NCBI GenBank assembly: GCA_047967505.1
Contig: CM106539.1
Length of the DNA: 64,000 nt
Direction: 5' to 3' (one strand)
Source: Dipteris shenzhenensis
Taxonomy: Eukaryota > Polypodiophyta > Polypodiopsida > Gleicheniales
Positions 43,843 to 56,197 of the stretch are shown here, one piece after another. A program made the position numbers and the translations under genes. The notes beneath the pieces are model-generated. The model saw nothing but the letters and a program-made list of their open reading frames with translations, did no database searches and was not told the origin of the DNA. Within the stretch, counting starts at the first letter, position 1, and each line of letters begins with the position of its first letter.

Positions 43843-44706
43843 TTGAATTCACTACTTGCTTTGATCTCAAGCTTTTCCCCTATAACATCTTCCTCTCCTC
43901 CAAGACCACATGTCCCTCTCATCTCCCTTGAGTTTTCTATGGAAGACACCATTAATGATTCCATCAATGAGCTTCAAGAATTGGATAATCCAATTCGCAC
44001 ACCCACAAGGGAGTTGCAACAAGATACAAATAGGATTCCCATGCCTGGTAATCCCATTGGTGGTTTTTGGAGGCAATACCCAAACATACAGTCAAGAGGA
44101 GGATGGGAACTTTCGAGAATTTCAATGAGTATCTGCCAAGCACAAATCACTCCAAACATTAGCATGATATTGGAGCCACAGCCTGCTTAGCATAGACCAA
44201 AGTTGCTTAATGAAAAGTACCTTGTTGAATATATGCAGGCTCCATCTTCCTTTCACATGCATCCCACATTTGATGCGGTGCCCCGACGCTACTGGTGGGA
44301 TGCCAATCATCATGATCCAGATAATGTAGATGCTCCTCACAATTGGCTGTTAATCAATAGAAACTCTAAAATCAAATGGACAAGCCAGGAAACACTCATC
44401 AGAGCCTTGGACAGACATGCATCAATTATGCAAAGCAGTTATGACAAAACACTCAAGGAAAGTGCAAGATACAATGAAGCCTTAGCAGTCATCCTGGAGG
44501 TGTCCCTCACCATTCACAACCATTTGCTCAACATCAACTTCAATCCAAATCAACAGATAGATGCTCAAACAACAAGTCGCCTCTTTCAAAGGGCCATATC
44601 TCTTCAAGGGCTTTATGTGTGTTTGTTTGAAGAAATGGTTGACACTGGCTTCTTAAAAATTGAGCAAGCAATCTACGGTGTTTGTGGATTACAAGGAAAA
44701 AATTGA
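43843..44706 (+). pseudogene. unidentified ORF with one in-frame TAG
   Basis: A single frame runs from 43843 to 44706 (288 codons) broken only by TAG at 44188, in a CCTGCTTAGCAT context that fits CAG->TAG. The first part is Pro/Ser-rich and includes MEDTINDSINELQELDNP; the second reads MHPTFDAVPRRYWWDANH and continues with helical-looking segments to GVCGLQGKN. I recognise no family. It sits some 450-900 bp upstream of a gypsy-type LTR, so it could be the gag-like ORF of a non-autonomous LTR element. It could also be a captured host fragment. Confidence 0.45.
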
Positions 44707-45148
44707 CAAGAAGCTCGCTCCATCTATCACTGCCACCATCTTTACCATACTCATTGGGTAAAGACAACCACATCACAACATGGTTTGAAGACCCAACCAT
44801 AACCCGAGGATGGGTAATCAAATCGGTCCAGGGGAGTTGTGAACCATGTGGCAACAAGGGCCAGAAGTGCAGTCTAGGACAACAACTATAAGAGCATTGT
44901 GTGTGTAGAGTAGCGGTGAAGCTCCGCTTGTAATATCTTGAGCTTGAAAGATAGTATGATAAATCTTAAAGGACGAGGATAGCCAAAACCCTCTCTAGAA
45001 AAGATCCAATCATACTTGCAAAATCAGGATCTAGAGAGAGAAAGACTAAATATAGAGAGAGAAAGACTAAAAGCCTACACTTTCGGAGGTCCCTCCACTT
45101 TGTGTAGAGACCCAAAAAGTCCCCCCCAAAAGTGGAGAGACCAACATG

Positions 45149-45985
45149 TATAAATATCTCTCAATAGAATGAAGCTCCCACTCTTTGGATTGTGTTCATG
45201 CAATTGATTTCCATTGTGTCCATGCTCTCTTACACTATCGTGTTCTAGCATGCCCTTACCCTTGCATTCTCTACCCTTGAACTCCCTCCTCCTCCTCCCT
45301 TCTCCTCCTTCCTCCCTCCCTTGAACTCCCTCCTCCTCCTCCTCCTTCCTTCTCCTCCATCTCCTCTTCCTCCCTCCCTTCTCCTCCCATCTCCTCCTTC
45401 CTCTCTCCCTTGAACTCCCTCCTTCTCCTCCTCTCTTCTCCTCCTTCCTCCCTTCCTTGAACTCCCTCCTCCTCCTCCTCCCTTCTCCTTCATCTCCTCT
45501 TCCTCCCTTCTCCTCCTCCTCCTCCTCCTCCTTCCTCCTCCTCCTCCTCCTCCCTTCTCCTACTCCTCCCTCCTCCCTCCTTGTCCTCCCTCCCTTCTCC
45601 TCAACCCTTATCCCTTGAATCCGTGAAGGAGACTAGCTCTCCACTCCTCAACTGTGGACTCCTAATAAACCTTGCAACCCCCTCTGAACCCTAGAACTCC
45701 TAGTTAGCTATCTCAACCCTATCCCCACTTCTAACCTTGAAATCCCCTTCTAAACCCTTGAACTCCAATGGAGGCAAGGGCCTCCATTAATCATTATAAT
45801 CAAGGCCTCTTTCTCATTCACGTACGCATGAGATCTGCTTTCCATGCTTTAGCCTACACCCCTCAACAAAACACGACCCGAGGACCTATGCTACACTTGT
45901 GAACACCTATGCTACAATGAGGAACGACACGACTGTAGGTGACCAACACCCTCGAAACTTGCAATTGGGTAAAACTGAGACAACA
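45149..45985 (+). repeat. gypsy-type LTR, plus strand, start uncertain
   Basis: The part 45600-45985 is an inverted copy of the gypsy 5' LTR at 15384-15775, ending GAGACAACA. A TATA-like TATAAAT lies at 45149 and the middle (45260-45600) is a long TCC/CTCC-rich tract. No PBS follows at 45986 (TGGCTTGTATG), so it is a solo LTR or the 3' LTR of an element whose body is upstream. I cannot fix the 5' boundary, which may lie as far up as 44890. Confidence 0.7.
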
Positions 45986-48900
45986 TGGCTTGTATGTAAT
46001 TATGAAAGAGATTGCATGGAAGTTGTTGATTTTGTTTCTCAGTCCTCCCATGGCGAATCAATTTTGAGTCTCATCTATTTATCCTTCAACCGAAAAATCA
46101 TGGCCTCCAAACCATTATGCTTCTTTGCAAAGTCTATAGAATCCTGTGCAAAGTGCACCAAATCAACATTGATTGGGGAAGATTCATGCTCTCCATTTGC
46201 AAAGGCCTTTGTGGGAAACAATCCAACCTCCTTGCTCATTAGCACATCTTGATAGACTTTCTAATGCAGCAACATAAATTCATATGAAAATTGCAGCTTT
46301 ACCACAATGCACTTGACTTCTTGCAAGGTGGTGATCGTGGACACTTGAATACATGCCACAAATCCTCTTTAGACAAGTATTTGGAACTAAAATTGCCTTC
46401 CTTATTTGTGCATGCTTTAGTCAACCCTAAAATTTTAGCCTTTAGCTTATTGATTGATAGGTGGCCATATAGAAAAGCATTTATAAGAATGGATCTTGTG
46501 AGTGTGATAACTAAGCAAAAGACAAAAAAGGCCAAGAATGACAAACTTTTAGAAAGAGGATAGAGTATTCCTAAACAAGGTCATTAGAGATTGCATGGAA
46601 ATCTTTATAGGTGCTTTGTCCCACAAGGAGATGGAGAGGATCACACAAAGAAGAAAAAGGCCAAGAATAAGAGAAACTTGCAAAAAGAAAATAGAGTATT
46701 CCTAAGAAGGTCATTAGGGATTTCATGGAAACTTTATAGGTAATTTTTCCTATAATGAGATGGAGAGGATCACACAAAGTGAGCTTGCCATTTATTAGTG
46801 CAAGTTTGACATGGCCGCGAAGGTTCAAAAGAAGCTAAGAGACATGCATAGATGGGATGTTTTCTTCTCTTTGAATTTGAATAGAGAGGGCCCAAAGAAA
46901 CTAAATGCATACATCTGGGCTTCCAAAATTATAATCATTTACAAATCACCTGGCAGAGCTAGATAGGTCTAAGTTTGAATGTTGGAATCAACTATGGCAG
47001 GAGAGAAAAGCATCCCTAAAGATGTGCAAGCATTGGTGTATGGAGGAGGATTCAAGTACCAATGGATGGAGTGAAGGGGTTAAATAGCCAAGAATGGTAG
47101 GGAAACACTCTTTAAGCAAGAGGATGTTCATGAGGATGAGTACAGAGTCACATGGGCTCACAAGACATACGAAACTCTCTCAAATATCTACACTTCGGCT
47201 CCACAGGAGTTCCACACGAAAGTAGTGGAAGCTATAAAGCAGAATGGTAGGTGGGTAGAGTCAATGGGCTTTAAGTGGTAAGATGTGACCAGGCAGGTGA
47301 GCAAGGAAAATGTAGAACCTTTGTTTACCTCTTGCAATGAGTGTGCATTAAAGTATCTTGTATGTCTCATTTTTATTACCATATGCTTCATTTCTATTAG
47401 TATATGTTTCATTTCTATTGATATATGTTTCACTTCTACCAATATATGTTTAATTTTATTGATGTATGTTTCATCTCTATTAATATAAAATGGTGCTGAT
47501 ATAAATAAGAGGGTTAGGATATGAGTATGGTAATCTTGTAGAACATGATGATATTGTTTTCAAGTTGTTTGTATCAAGACAGTCACAACTAATTTTGTAA
47601 TAAGATAGAGACGGCTAGGTACTCTTTTAATGAGGAGTCAAGGAAGCAAGAAAAAATTAGGCTTCTCTTCATGTTTCTCTCAAAAATTCTATCAAATCCT
47701 CTTTTTGCTGACTACTACGAGCATGAGCTACAATGACTGAGAAAGGGAACTAGGATAATTTTGGTTTAAAGACTACTAACATTTTCTCATTGGGATTTCT
47801 TGATGCACTGTCAATGATGGCAGAAGAAAGCTGAAATGTGTTGGATGGAGACAATTCTAATATTCTTTATTACAAGATTGAAAACCAAGCATGGCTTAGT
47901 TTCCTTTCTCACTCATTCCAGCTCATACTCGTAGTCAACAAAAAATATGATTTAATAGAATTTTTGAGAGCTATATGAACTTGCTTCTTGGGCTCCTTGA
48001 CCAATGCTCCCAGCAAAGGATCTATCAAATCACATGGAAGCTTAATAAAACTTGGGCAATATGTGAGTTTTGTCACAATTGATTCACGATCTCTTTTGTC
48101 ACAAATGTTTATTATCACCCAAAACATGATAAAATTTCCCCCCATTGCTTTTGTTTATTGTGTGCTCCATGTTTTCACATGGATAGTATGTTGCTTAATA
48201 TTCGATCAACATTTCCCAACAAACTATATTTTACTTGAATAATGCTTATAAATGAAGTTAGTCACTCTTCAAGATTCGTATGGCAAATAAGTGGTTGGTT
48301 ATGCTGCCAAAGGGTATTTGAACGGTGTATGCATCAAGATTAGTGGAGCTTACTTCATGGTAACATTCACCGTGGTCAAGATGGAAAGTTAGTAGGGGCA
48401 TCCCATGCTGTTAGGTAGGCCGTGGTTGGAAGGAGAAAAATGGTCCATATTTGGGGAAATGATATGCTTGCAATTGAGAATGAGGGCAAGAAGGTGCATA
48501 TAGTATTTGCCAAAATACAAAGTTATGGAAGAATGTAAGCCTAAAGTGTTAGAAGGGAAGCAATCATATCCCATGGACATACATTTCAATGAATATTGAG
48601 TTCATCACTCAACTAGGGTATATGTTGAACCCTAGATCGAACCCTAGACCAAAGGGGTCCAATGATGAGGTGAAGGCTAGGGTGATGCAAATGAAAGGTG
48701 AAGCAAGCTGCAAGAAAAAGTTCAAATTGATCCAAGAAGAATTTGAGGGCGCTTCAAAAAGAAAAATCGCTCAATTTTTTGTGCTCTACGCGCTTGTCAC
48801 ATCACACGCATATTTTGACACAAGTATCACTCACTTTTGAGCCTCATTGTCAAATCCTTTTCCTTCACACACATCAGCCTCTACATCGGCGCATCTGACC

Positions 48901-49440
48901 CAACACATAAAAAAAAGAAATTATTTATTGTTCTGTTCATCGATCAATGGTTGGTATAGATCTAGATCAGAGTAGACTAGATTGCCATAGAGGAGACAAT
49001 TTGAATTTCTCTAAGTTGCTAATCTAAGCCATGTCCAAAACTCCCGACTAGTTCCTACTCGGAGTCAGTCCCTACGCTCACATACGGTTTCACATCATCA
49101 CATTACCTAAAACCTGACGTTCATCAGTTCAGTGAGCAGACTTCAGAGTGTTCAGAGGCATTGACCGATTGATCAATGGTGGCCAGATAGCACATGATTT
49201 GATTTCACACACACATGCGATCATTGTAAAGCCTATTCGGCTATTTTTTGACATTGTGCACTTTATTTCAGCCTTATAAAGACTCTTGGCTATTCTCAGC
49301 ATCATTTGCTTCAAACCTTGTAATTCAGATCGGATTATATATTGCAGTTCTGCCTTCACCGACAGTTCGGATTTCACCTGCTACAGTCAGTGTTTTGCAA
49401 TTGATGATTTTCACTACACTTTTAAGTACATTTTTTGCAT
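45986..49440. other. non-coding region with small repeats
   Basis: No ORF here is convincing. Two ~128-bp direct repeat units lie at about 46515-46642 and 46645-46775, sharing ATAGAGTATTCCTAA and GAGATGGAGAGGATCACACA. A 21-bp minisatellite lies at 47381-47487. The stretch 48840-49440 lies upstream of copia E6 and may be its LTR and leader, but I could not find a PBS. Confidence 0.5.
47381..47487. repeat. 21-bp minisatellite, about 5 copies
   Basis: Consensus ATATGTTTCATTTCTATTGAT, repeated with 1-5 changes per unit. Confidence 0.85.
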
Positions 49441-49459
49441 CATGTCTATGTTTATCACC

Positions 49460-50060
49460 CTTAATCTGAATTCTAGAGGCATCTGCTATGCTTATGTACT
49501 CAAGATTAAAGATTATAACAATCAACTCGCAGTAGCACAAGAGACTATGAATCCTGTAGAAATGGTTCAAGTCATACTGAATGGACTAGGAGAGGGATAC
49601 GAGAATCTAGTCCAGAGTCTTGCCATCCAACGAAAAATTTTGACACTAGAAGAACTTCAGTCAGTCTTACTTGGTGAAGAGCTCAGGACTCAGGCCATTC
49701 ATGCATGCAAAGGTCATTCCAATGATCAAGCACTCACAGCTTTAGATAGAAGCAGAGACAGAGACAAAGGCAGAGGTAAATCATTCCAGAGAAGTGGTCA
49801 TCATTAGCAAAAAAATCAGCATCAAAATCAAAATCAACATCAGCATCATCCTCAGCAACATCAGAATCAGCAAAGAGAAAATCAATCAAATCAAGGAGAA
49901 TTCCAAGGACAAGGGAATACATCTACCAACGTGTTAAACATCTAGTGCAACTACTATCATAAGTTTGGACACTATGAAAGAGATTGCCGCAAGAAGCAGT
50001 ACGACCAAGGCGGTCAATCCAACATCAATCGAGGAAATTTTCGCAGAAGAGGAAATCATC
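49460..50060 (+). pseudogene. copia gag fragment of E6
   Basis: The frame to 49807 encodes the C-terminal part of a copia Gag: VILNGLGEGYENLVQSLA and LTLEELQSVLLGEE are typical. A His/Gln-rich stretch follows a TAG. The knuckle near 49945 reads CNYYHKFGHYERDC, with Tyr replacing the second Cys. Confidence 0.8.
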
Positions 50061-50199
50061 ATGGTAGACCTTTTAGTCACAGTCATTATGCAAATGAACA
50101 TGGGAATATGTTTCTTGTAACCGAGGAAATGGAGAAGCCTGATACAGTGTATCTATATACTAATTGCAATTCAAAAGAGGATTTCAACTATTGAGTCGA

Positions 50200-52645
50200 C
50201 CAAGTAGATCAGGATCCTTGGTACATCAACAACCATGCATCATTTCATATGACAAATCATCAGGAATGGTTCACAGAGATGAAATCATTAGAAGGTCAGA
50301 AGAATGTCATCTACACAGCAGACAATACACTGAATCTAGTTCAAGGGACATGCATTATCCCTATGAACAATTTCAATGGTATGAAAGGATTAGTGAAAGA
50401 TGTACTCTATATTTAAAAGCTCAGCAAGAACCTCTTGTCAGTAGGTCAAATGACGGAACATAACTATCAAGTCATCTTCGACGAAAATAAATACACTATC
50501 AGAGACAAATCCAGAGAATTTTAGCTAGTAGAAAAAAGGAGTCAAGGAAGGACACTTGTATAGAATGCTAGCTACAGTACCATATTTGCATGCCATGTCA
50601 ACTCAACCGTAATAGATGCCGCTATCCGCAAAATGGCATAAGAGATATGGTCATGTCAATTAAAAGCTTGATAGATCTTAAGAATTAGAAGAATTGGCAT
50701 TCCTAAGCTACAATTTCTTAGAAAAGTTTGCAAAGCATGCTGCATCGACAAACAAAAGCGAACCAATTTTGACAGAGATACCTCTCGGGCACGAGGTATT
50801 CTTGATTTGATACATACAGATGTATGGGATTATGCCCAGAACCGCAGCATCAATGGTTCACTTTACTACTTGACTTTCATCGACGACTATAGGAGATATT
50901 GTTGGGTCTGCTTTCTGAAAGAGAAATATGAAGTCTTTGCTAGATTTCAAGAATTCAAAGCCATGGTAAAAAACCAGACAGGCATGACATCAGAAAGAGG
51001 ATGTGAATACATGTCTTCGACATTCATGAACTTTTTCAAAAATCACAAGACAATTCACTTGTGCAGATACTCCTCAGCAGAATGCAAGAGCTGAAAGGAA
51101 GAATGGTACTTTAGCAGATAGTGCAGATTTCAAGAATTCAAAGCCATGGTAAAAAACCAGACAGGCATGACATCAGAAAGAGGATGTGAATACATGTCTT
51201 TGACATTCATGAACTTTTTCAGAAATCACAAGACAATTCACTTGTGCAGATACTCCTCAGCAGAATGAACAATTTCAATGGTATGAAAGGATTAGTGAAA
51301 GATGTACTCTATATTTAAAAGCTCAGCAAGAACCTCTTGTCAGTAGGTCAAATGACGGAACATAACTATCAAGTCATCTTCGACGAAAATAAATACACTA
51401 TCAGAGACAAATCCAGAGAATTTCAGCTAAAAAGGAGTCAAGGAAGGACACTTGTATAGAATGCTAGCTACAGTACCATATTTGCATGCCATGTCAACTC
51501 AACCGTAATAGATGCCGCTATCCGCAAAATGGCATAAGAGATATGGTCATGTCAATTAAAAGCTTGATAGATCTTAAGAATTAGAAGAATTGGCATTCCT
51601 AAGCTACAATTTCTTAGAAAAGTTTGCAAAGCATGCTGCATCGACAAACAAAAGCGAACCAATTTTGACAGAGATACCTCTCGGGCACGAGGTATTCTTG
51701 ATTTGATACATACAGATGTATGGGATTATGCCCAGAACCGCAGCATCAATGGTTCACTTTACTACTTGACTTTCATCGACGACTATAGGAGATATTGTTG
51801 GGTCTACTTTCTGAAAGAGAAATATGAAGTCTTTGCTAGATTTCAAGAATTCAAAGCCATGGTAAAAAACCAGACAGGCATGACATCAGAAAGAGGATGT
51901 GAATACATGTCTTCGACATTCATGAACTTTTTCAAAAATCACAAGACAATTCACTTGTGCAGATACTCCTCACAGCAGAATGCAAGAGCTGAAAGGAAGA
52001 ATGGTACTTTAGCAGATAGTGCAGATTTCAAAAAATCAAAGCCATGGTAAAAAACCAGACAGGCATGACATCAGAAAGAGGATGTGAATACATGTCTTTG
52101 ACATTCATGAACTTTTTCAGAAATCACAAGACAATTCACTTGTGCAGATACTCCTCAGCAGAATGCAAGAGCTGAAAGGAAGAATGGTACTTTAGCAGAT
52201 AGTGCTAGAGCAATGCTTAGTGAGAAGCATCTTTCGAATCAGTGTTGGACAGAAGCAATAGTCACTGCAAACTACTTGCTTACTCGGCTTCCGACCAAAC
52301 CGATTCAAGGTATGTCACTGCAAACTACTTGCTTACTCGGCTTCCGACCAAACCGATTCAAGGTATGACACCTTATGAAGCATTCACTGGACATAAGCCA
52401 CGTATTGGACATCTCCGCATATTTGGTTGCATAGCATATGCCCACATATATGATGATCATCCCAAAAATTTGGATGCGAAGTCATGCAAATGCATCATGG
52501 TTGGCTACAGTGAAGAAAGCAAAGCATACAAGTTGTATGATCCCATCAACTGCAAGGTCATAATCTCTAGACATATAATATTTGATGAGCAATCAGAATT
52601 AAAAACCTCAAACACACAGGAGATAGATTCACCGATTTTATAATC
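50200..52645 (+). pseudogene. copia protease and integrase of E6
   Basis: The protease relic reads DPWYINNHASFHMTNHQEW; the usual D-S-G-A is lost. The integrase begins LIHTDVWDYAQNRS, FIDDYRRYCWV and continues to PYEAFTGHKPRIGHLRIFGC. The core is present twice (50807-51094 and 51703-52050), each with a D...D pair, because of the block duplication. The third part with the Glu (AERKNGTL) follows each copy. Confidence 0.82.
50363..52205 (+). repeat. nested direct duplications inside the E6 integrase
   Basis: A long block from 50363 recurs at 51265 (offset 902 bp), differing by a 6-bp deletion and a few bases. A shorter unit starting GATTTCAAGAATTC occurs at 50943, 51126, 51839 and 52024, spaced 183 and 185 bp within each long block. 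Two further short duplications follow: GTCACTGCAAACTACTTGC at about 52260 and 52315, and GGATGCATAGCATATGCCCA at about 52427 and 52687. Confidence 0.9.
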
Positions 52646-53059
52646 ATCTACAGAAAAGGTTGATGAAGAAGAGCAAGCAAACTTGGATGCATAGCATATG
52701 CCCACATACATGATGATCATCGTAGAAATTTGGATGCGAAGTCATGCAAATGTATCATGGTTGGCTACAGTGATCACATGCAAGTTGTATGATCCCATCA
52801 ACTGCAAGGTCATAATCTCCAGAGACATAATCTTTGATGAGAAATCAGAATGGAAAACCTCAAATACATAGGACATAGACTCACCGATTTCACAGTCATC
52901 CACAGAAAAGCTTGATGATGAAGAGCAAGAATTGCCAGAAACTCCTCAAGCAGAGCCACAGCGACTCAGACGGTCTACTAGGAAAAGAAGACCTCCAGCC
53001 AGATTGACATATGCTCACAAAGGCAAAGCAATTTAGGTTGAAACCACCAACTATGCTTT

Positions 53060-53809
53060 ATGACTACCATCATGGCTACAGAAGAACCAATGTACTTCGA
53101 AGATGCAGTAGACAAGCTAGAATGGGAAACTACTATTAACGAAGAAATGGATGCTTTGTACAAGAATAATACTTGGGAATCATGCAACCTTCCACCATGA
53201 AAGAAAGCCATAGCAAACAAATGGTTTTACAAAGTGAAGTACAATCTAGATGGAAGTAATCAAAGATACAAAGTCGGACTAGTTGCAAAAGGATTTGCAC
53301 GTCAATATGGTCAAGATTATGACGAGACTTATGCTCCAGTAGCAAAGATGGATTCCATACGGTTCTTGATTACTAGTGACACTCAACAAATGAAATGTGT
53401 ACCAGCTTGATGTCAAGAATGCTTTTCTCATTGATTATCTAGACGAGGAAGTCTACATGCAATAACAAGCAAATTATGTTGAACCAAGAAAGAAGAATCA
53501 GATTTGCCATCTCAAGAAGAGTCTCTACGACTTAAAGCAAGCACCCAGAAGTTGATACAGCAGAATCAACAAGTATTTTGCTGATCGAGATATATGAAAT
53601 CCAATACAGATCATACTCTCTACTACAAAGTTCAAGGGAAAGACATTACTATTACACTTTTGTACATAGATGATCTGATTGTGACCGAAAGCAAGGATAG
53701 CTTCATCAAAAAGCTAAAACAAAACTTATCCGCAGAGTTCAACATGAAAGATCTTGGACTTATGTACTATTGCATTAGAGTTAGCACTAACACATATAGA
53801 GTGCTATAA
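53060..53809 (+). pseudogene. copia RT fragment of E6
   Basis: Contains EEPMYFEDAVDKLEWE, ANKWFYKVKYNLDG, ARQYGQDYDETYAPVAKM and the catalytic YIDDLIVTESKD. Several stops interrupt it. It ends abruptly at about 53809 after MKDLGLMYYCIRV, followed by CCCTAA-type repeats. Confidence 0.85.
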
Positions 53810-54289
53810 AGGAAAGGGTTAGATGCTCTAATCCTAACCCTAACCCTAAATGAATTTATATATATTCTACATTTTCAACTAAATCTAGTTTACAATTAGT
53901 CATTTGTGATGTGCTCTCTAGCTGCGCCCTCTCTTCTCATCTCCACTCTTCTCCCTTTTTCATATTTTGTCATCTTTCTTCTCATTATCATAAAGGCATT
54001 CAACACCCGAATGCGTAAGATCATCTTATTGTATGCTTTGATTTCTTGCTCTTTCACCTCCACATAAACATATGCTTTATTGACTTTCAGTGCTGACATC
54101 AATAGTCATCTCTTGCTTGATTGAGCTCACTTGATTGGTGATCCTTACCCATGCAGACGAGTACCAACGGTGAGAATACATTACATTTATGCATGATATC
54201 TATAATAATCTCTTACTCCCAACGGCTGCAAGCTAAGTTTAGGTCTTTGATTTAGTACATTTGGTCTTGTGGGTCTCAAATGATGAAGA
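53810..54289. other. non-coding; short CCCTAA-like run
   Basis: Just after the broken end of E6 is CCTAACCCTAACCCTAAATG (about 53831-53850), a few telomere-like units. The rest is AT-rich with no gene seen. Confidence 0.5.
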
Positions 54290-54660
54290 CGATCATTTTT
54301 TGAGCCAAAACTTCCGAGCATTCGAGCAAAGGGAAAAAAAAAACTTTCAAAGTACGTAAATATTTGACAAAAATGGATCATAAGAAAACATATGCAAAGT
54401 ATTATAAGAATGTCTATTTTATACATGAATCTTTAGGGATGATAAATAACATAATGGGATGGCTTTTAAATAAACCCACATATAGAGTAGAGTTCTCTAT
54501 GAAATTTTCCTTATGATCCTTCCTACAATTTTTACTTGATAGAAAGTGATATTGAAAACCCTCACCCTATCTTGAATAAAGGGTTTCTCAAAAGAAACCT
54601 CATTAAAGCAAGCCATCAAAGATAGTTTCACCGACGAAACTACCATAGACAACCAAGTAA
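54290..54660 (-). repeat. dispersed repeat, copy 2 (inverted partner of 43300-43720)
   Basis: Its reverse complement contains GAAGGATCATAAGGAAAATTTCAT and AAGCCATCCCATTATGTT, matching copy 1 in order. Confidence 0.75.
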
Positions 54661-56197
54661 CTTTCACATCCAACGTCTAAATATAGTCATTCAACCACTT
54701 AAATTGACCAAAAAATGCCATTTAAGCACATCTATGGAGTTATATCTTACATATACAATTTTAAATCTTACATGTATTTTATGATAGTAGATATATAAGC
54801 TCGAGTTAATACTTATTTATAGCTATTTTATACATAAATGTCTTCTTATTCATGCTATAAAAACACATGAAAGCAATTATTAAAGAAAATTTTCAACACT
54901 CTTTTTAGGTAATAACAAGGGTATAAAGGATGCCTATGAATAAGAAATTTTACGTTATGTAAAAGCGAATGAGTGACTATGATGTATATTTTTATAATAA
55001 AGGGATCTAGCTCTAGTGAAACTAAAAGTATAAAAACCATGTTTCCTAAAGAAATACAATTTTTAAAATCTCTTGAAAAACACGCTCGAATAAACCTACT
55101 CATAGGTTTTTGCTCGTACAAATGACGCATCGTTAATGATCCATTGTCTCAAATGAGTCTTTGCATAAGAAGTGGGTGTCAATAGTGTTGCAATGGCAAA
55201 ATATGAGGGATTGCTTATTGGAGTTGAGGTGGCAACCGACTTCATCTTGGGAAGCTCCATATTGACCTACTAACTCTGAGTACCCCAATGCAGTATCTAA
55301 CCACCAAGTTGGGCCATGGATTCAACCCAACCTCGGTGGGGGTTAGGAAACTTTTGACTCTGGACTTTAAAATTTGAAATTTGGGGTTGGGAAAACTTTG
55401 GAAATGACAAAATTGAAAGGCGGCACTGAAAAGATTACCTTTAAACTGAAAGAAATTGGATGGAGACCCAATTTTTAGAAGACCTAAATAAAACAAACTT
55501 TATTTATCATAATTTATCTCCTTCTACCAAATGTGAAAGCCCTAGTTCATGATAGATTTCTCATTGCTAACTTATTATTGGCTTTGACTTCTTTTGATTT
55601 CTACCAAAGAACCTATCAAATTGAGAGACCAAATGGGACCAATTAATAAGTGGGGATGCTACTTTCATCAGTTGTCATATAAATTGCCATGTTGTGTGAC
55701 TAAAAAAGGAACACAACTTATACCTGTAGCACTATAAATTTAGCTAATCTTGGACATTTCTTTACTTAGCTAGAAAATCAAGTTCAAGCATTTAAATTTA
55801 GCAAGCTTGAAAGAGAGCTGGAAAATCTGATCCGATACCACTGTGCTGCCTACTCCATGATACACGTGTGTCACATTGGACTCCGATACCACTGTGCTGC
55901 CTACTCCATGATACACATTGGACTCCCCCCTGAAAACTTTATGTCCACATGCCAAATATCTGTAATCTGAATTTGAATTTCTGAAAATAGAAAACTAAAC
56001 CTATGCTACACTAATACCTTGCTTGGATTCAGACTCTAGCTTGATTAAGCCATAAGCATCAGCAGATAGCCTCTGTTCTTTCTAAAATCCTATCAATCAG
56101 CCACAGATGCATGCAATTATAGTCTGGAAGCTACAAAGCAACATTCTCACAGTTCTAATTTTCAAAGCCAAGCATACTGAGCCATAACGTACTGGAA
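54661..56197. other. non-coding, AT-rich; short tandem duplication
   Basis: No gene seen. At about 55832-55925 a ~50-bp unit containing TCCGATACCACTGTGCTGCC is present twice. On the minus strand this reads TGGTATCGGA, which resembles a copia primer-binding site, but no LTR pair could be recognised. Confidence 0.4.

Larger units (their letters stand above)
49460..53809 (+). mobile_element. E6: decayed Ty1/copia element with internal duplications
   Basis: Gag, zinc knuckle, protease, integrase and part of RT occur in copia order but with many stops and frameshifts. No PBS or LTR is seen. The N-terminal part of gag and all of RNase H are missing. The integrase region is expanded by nested direct duplications (50363-52205). 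Confidence 0.85.

Noticed and set aside
45245-45493. Gly/Arg-rich minus-strand ORF
   Set aside because: It is a translation of the low-complexity TCC tract of an LTR.
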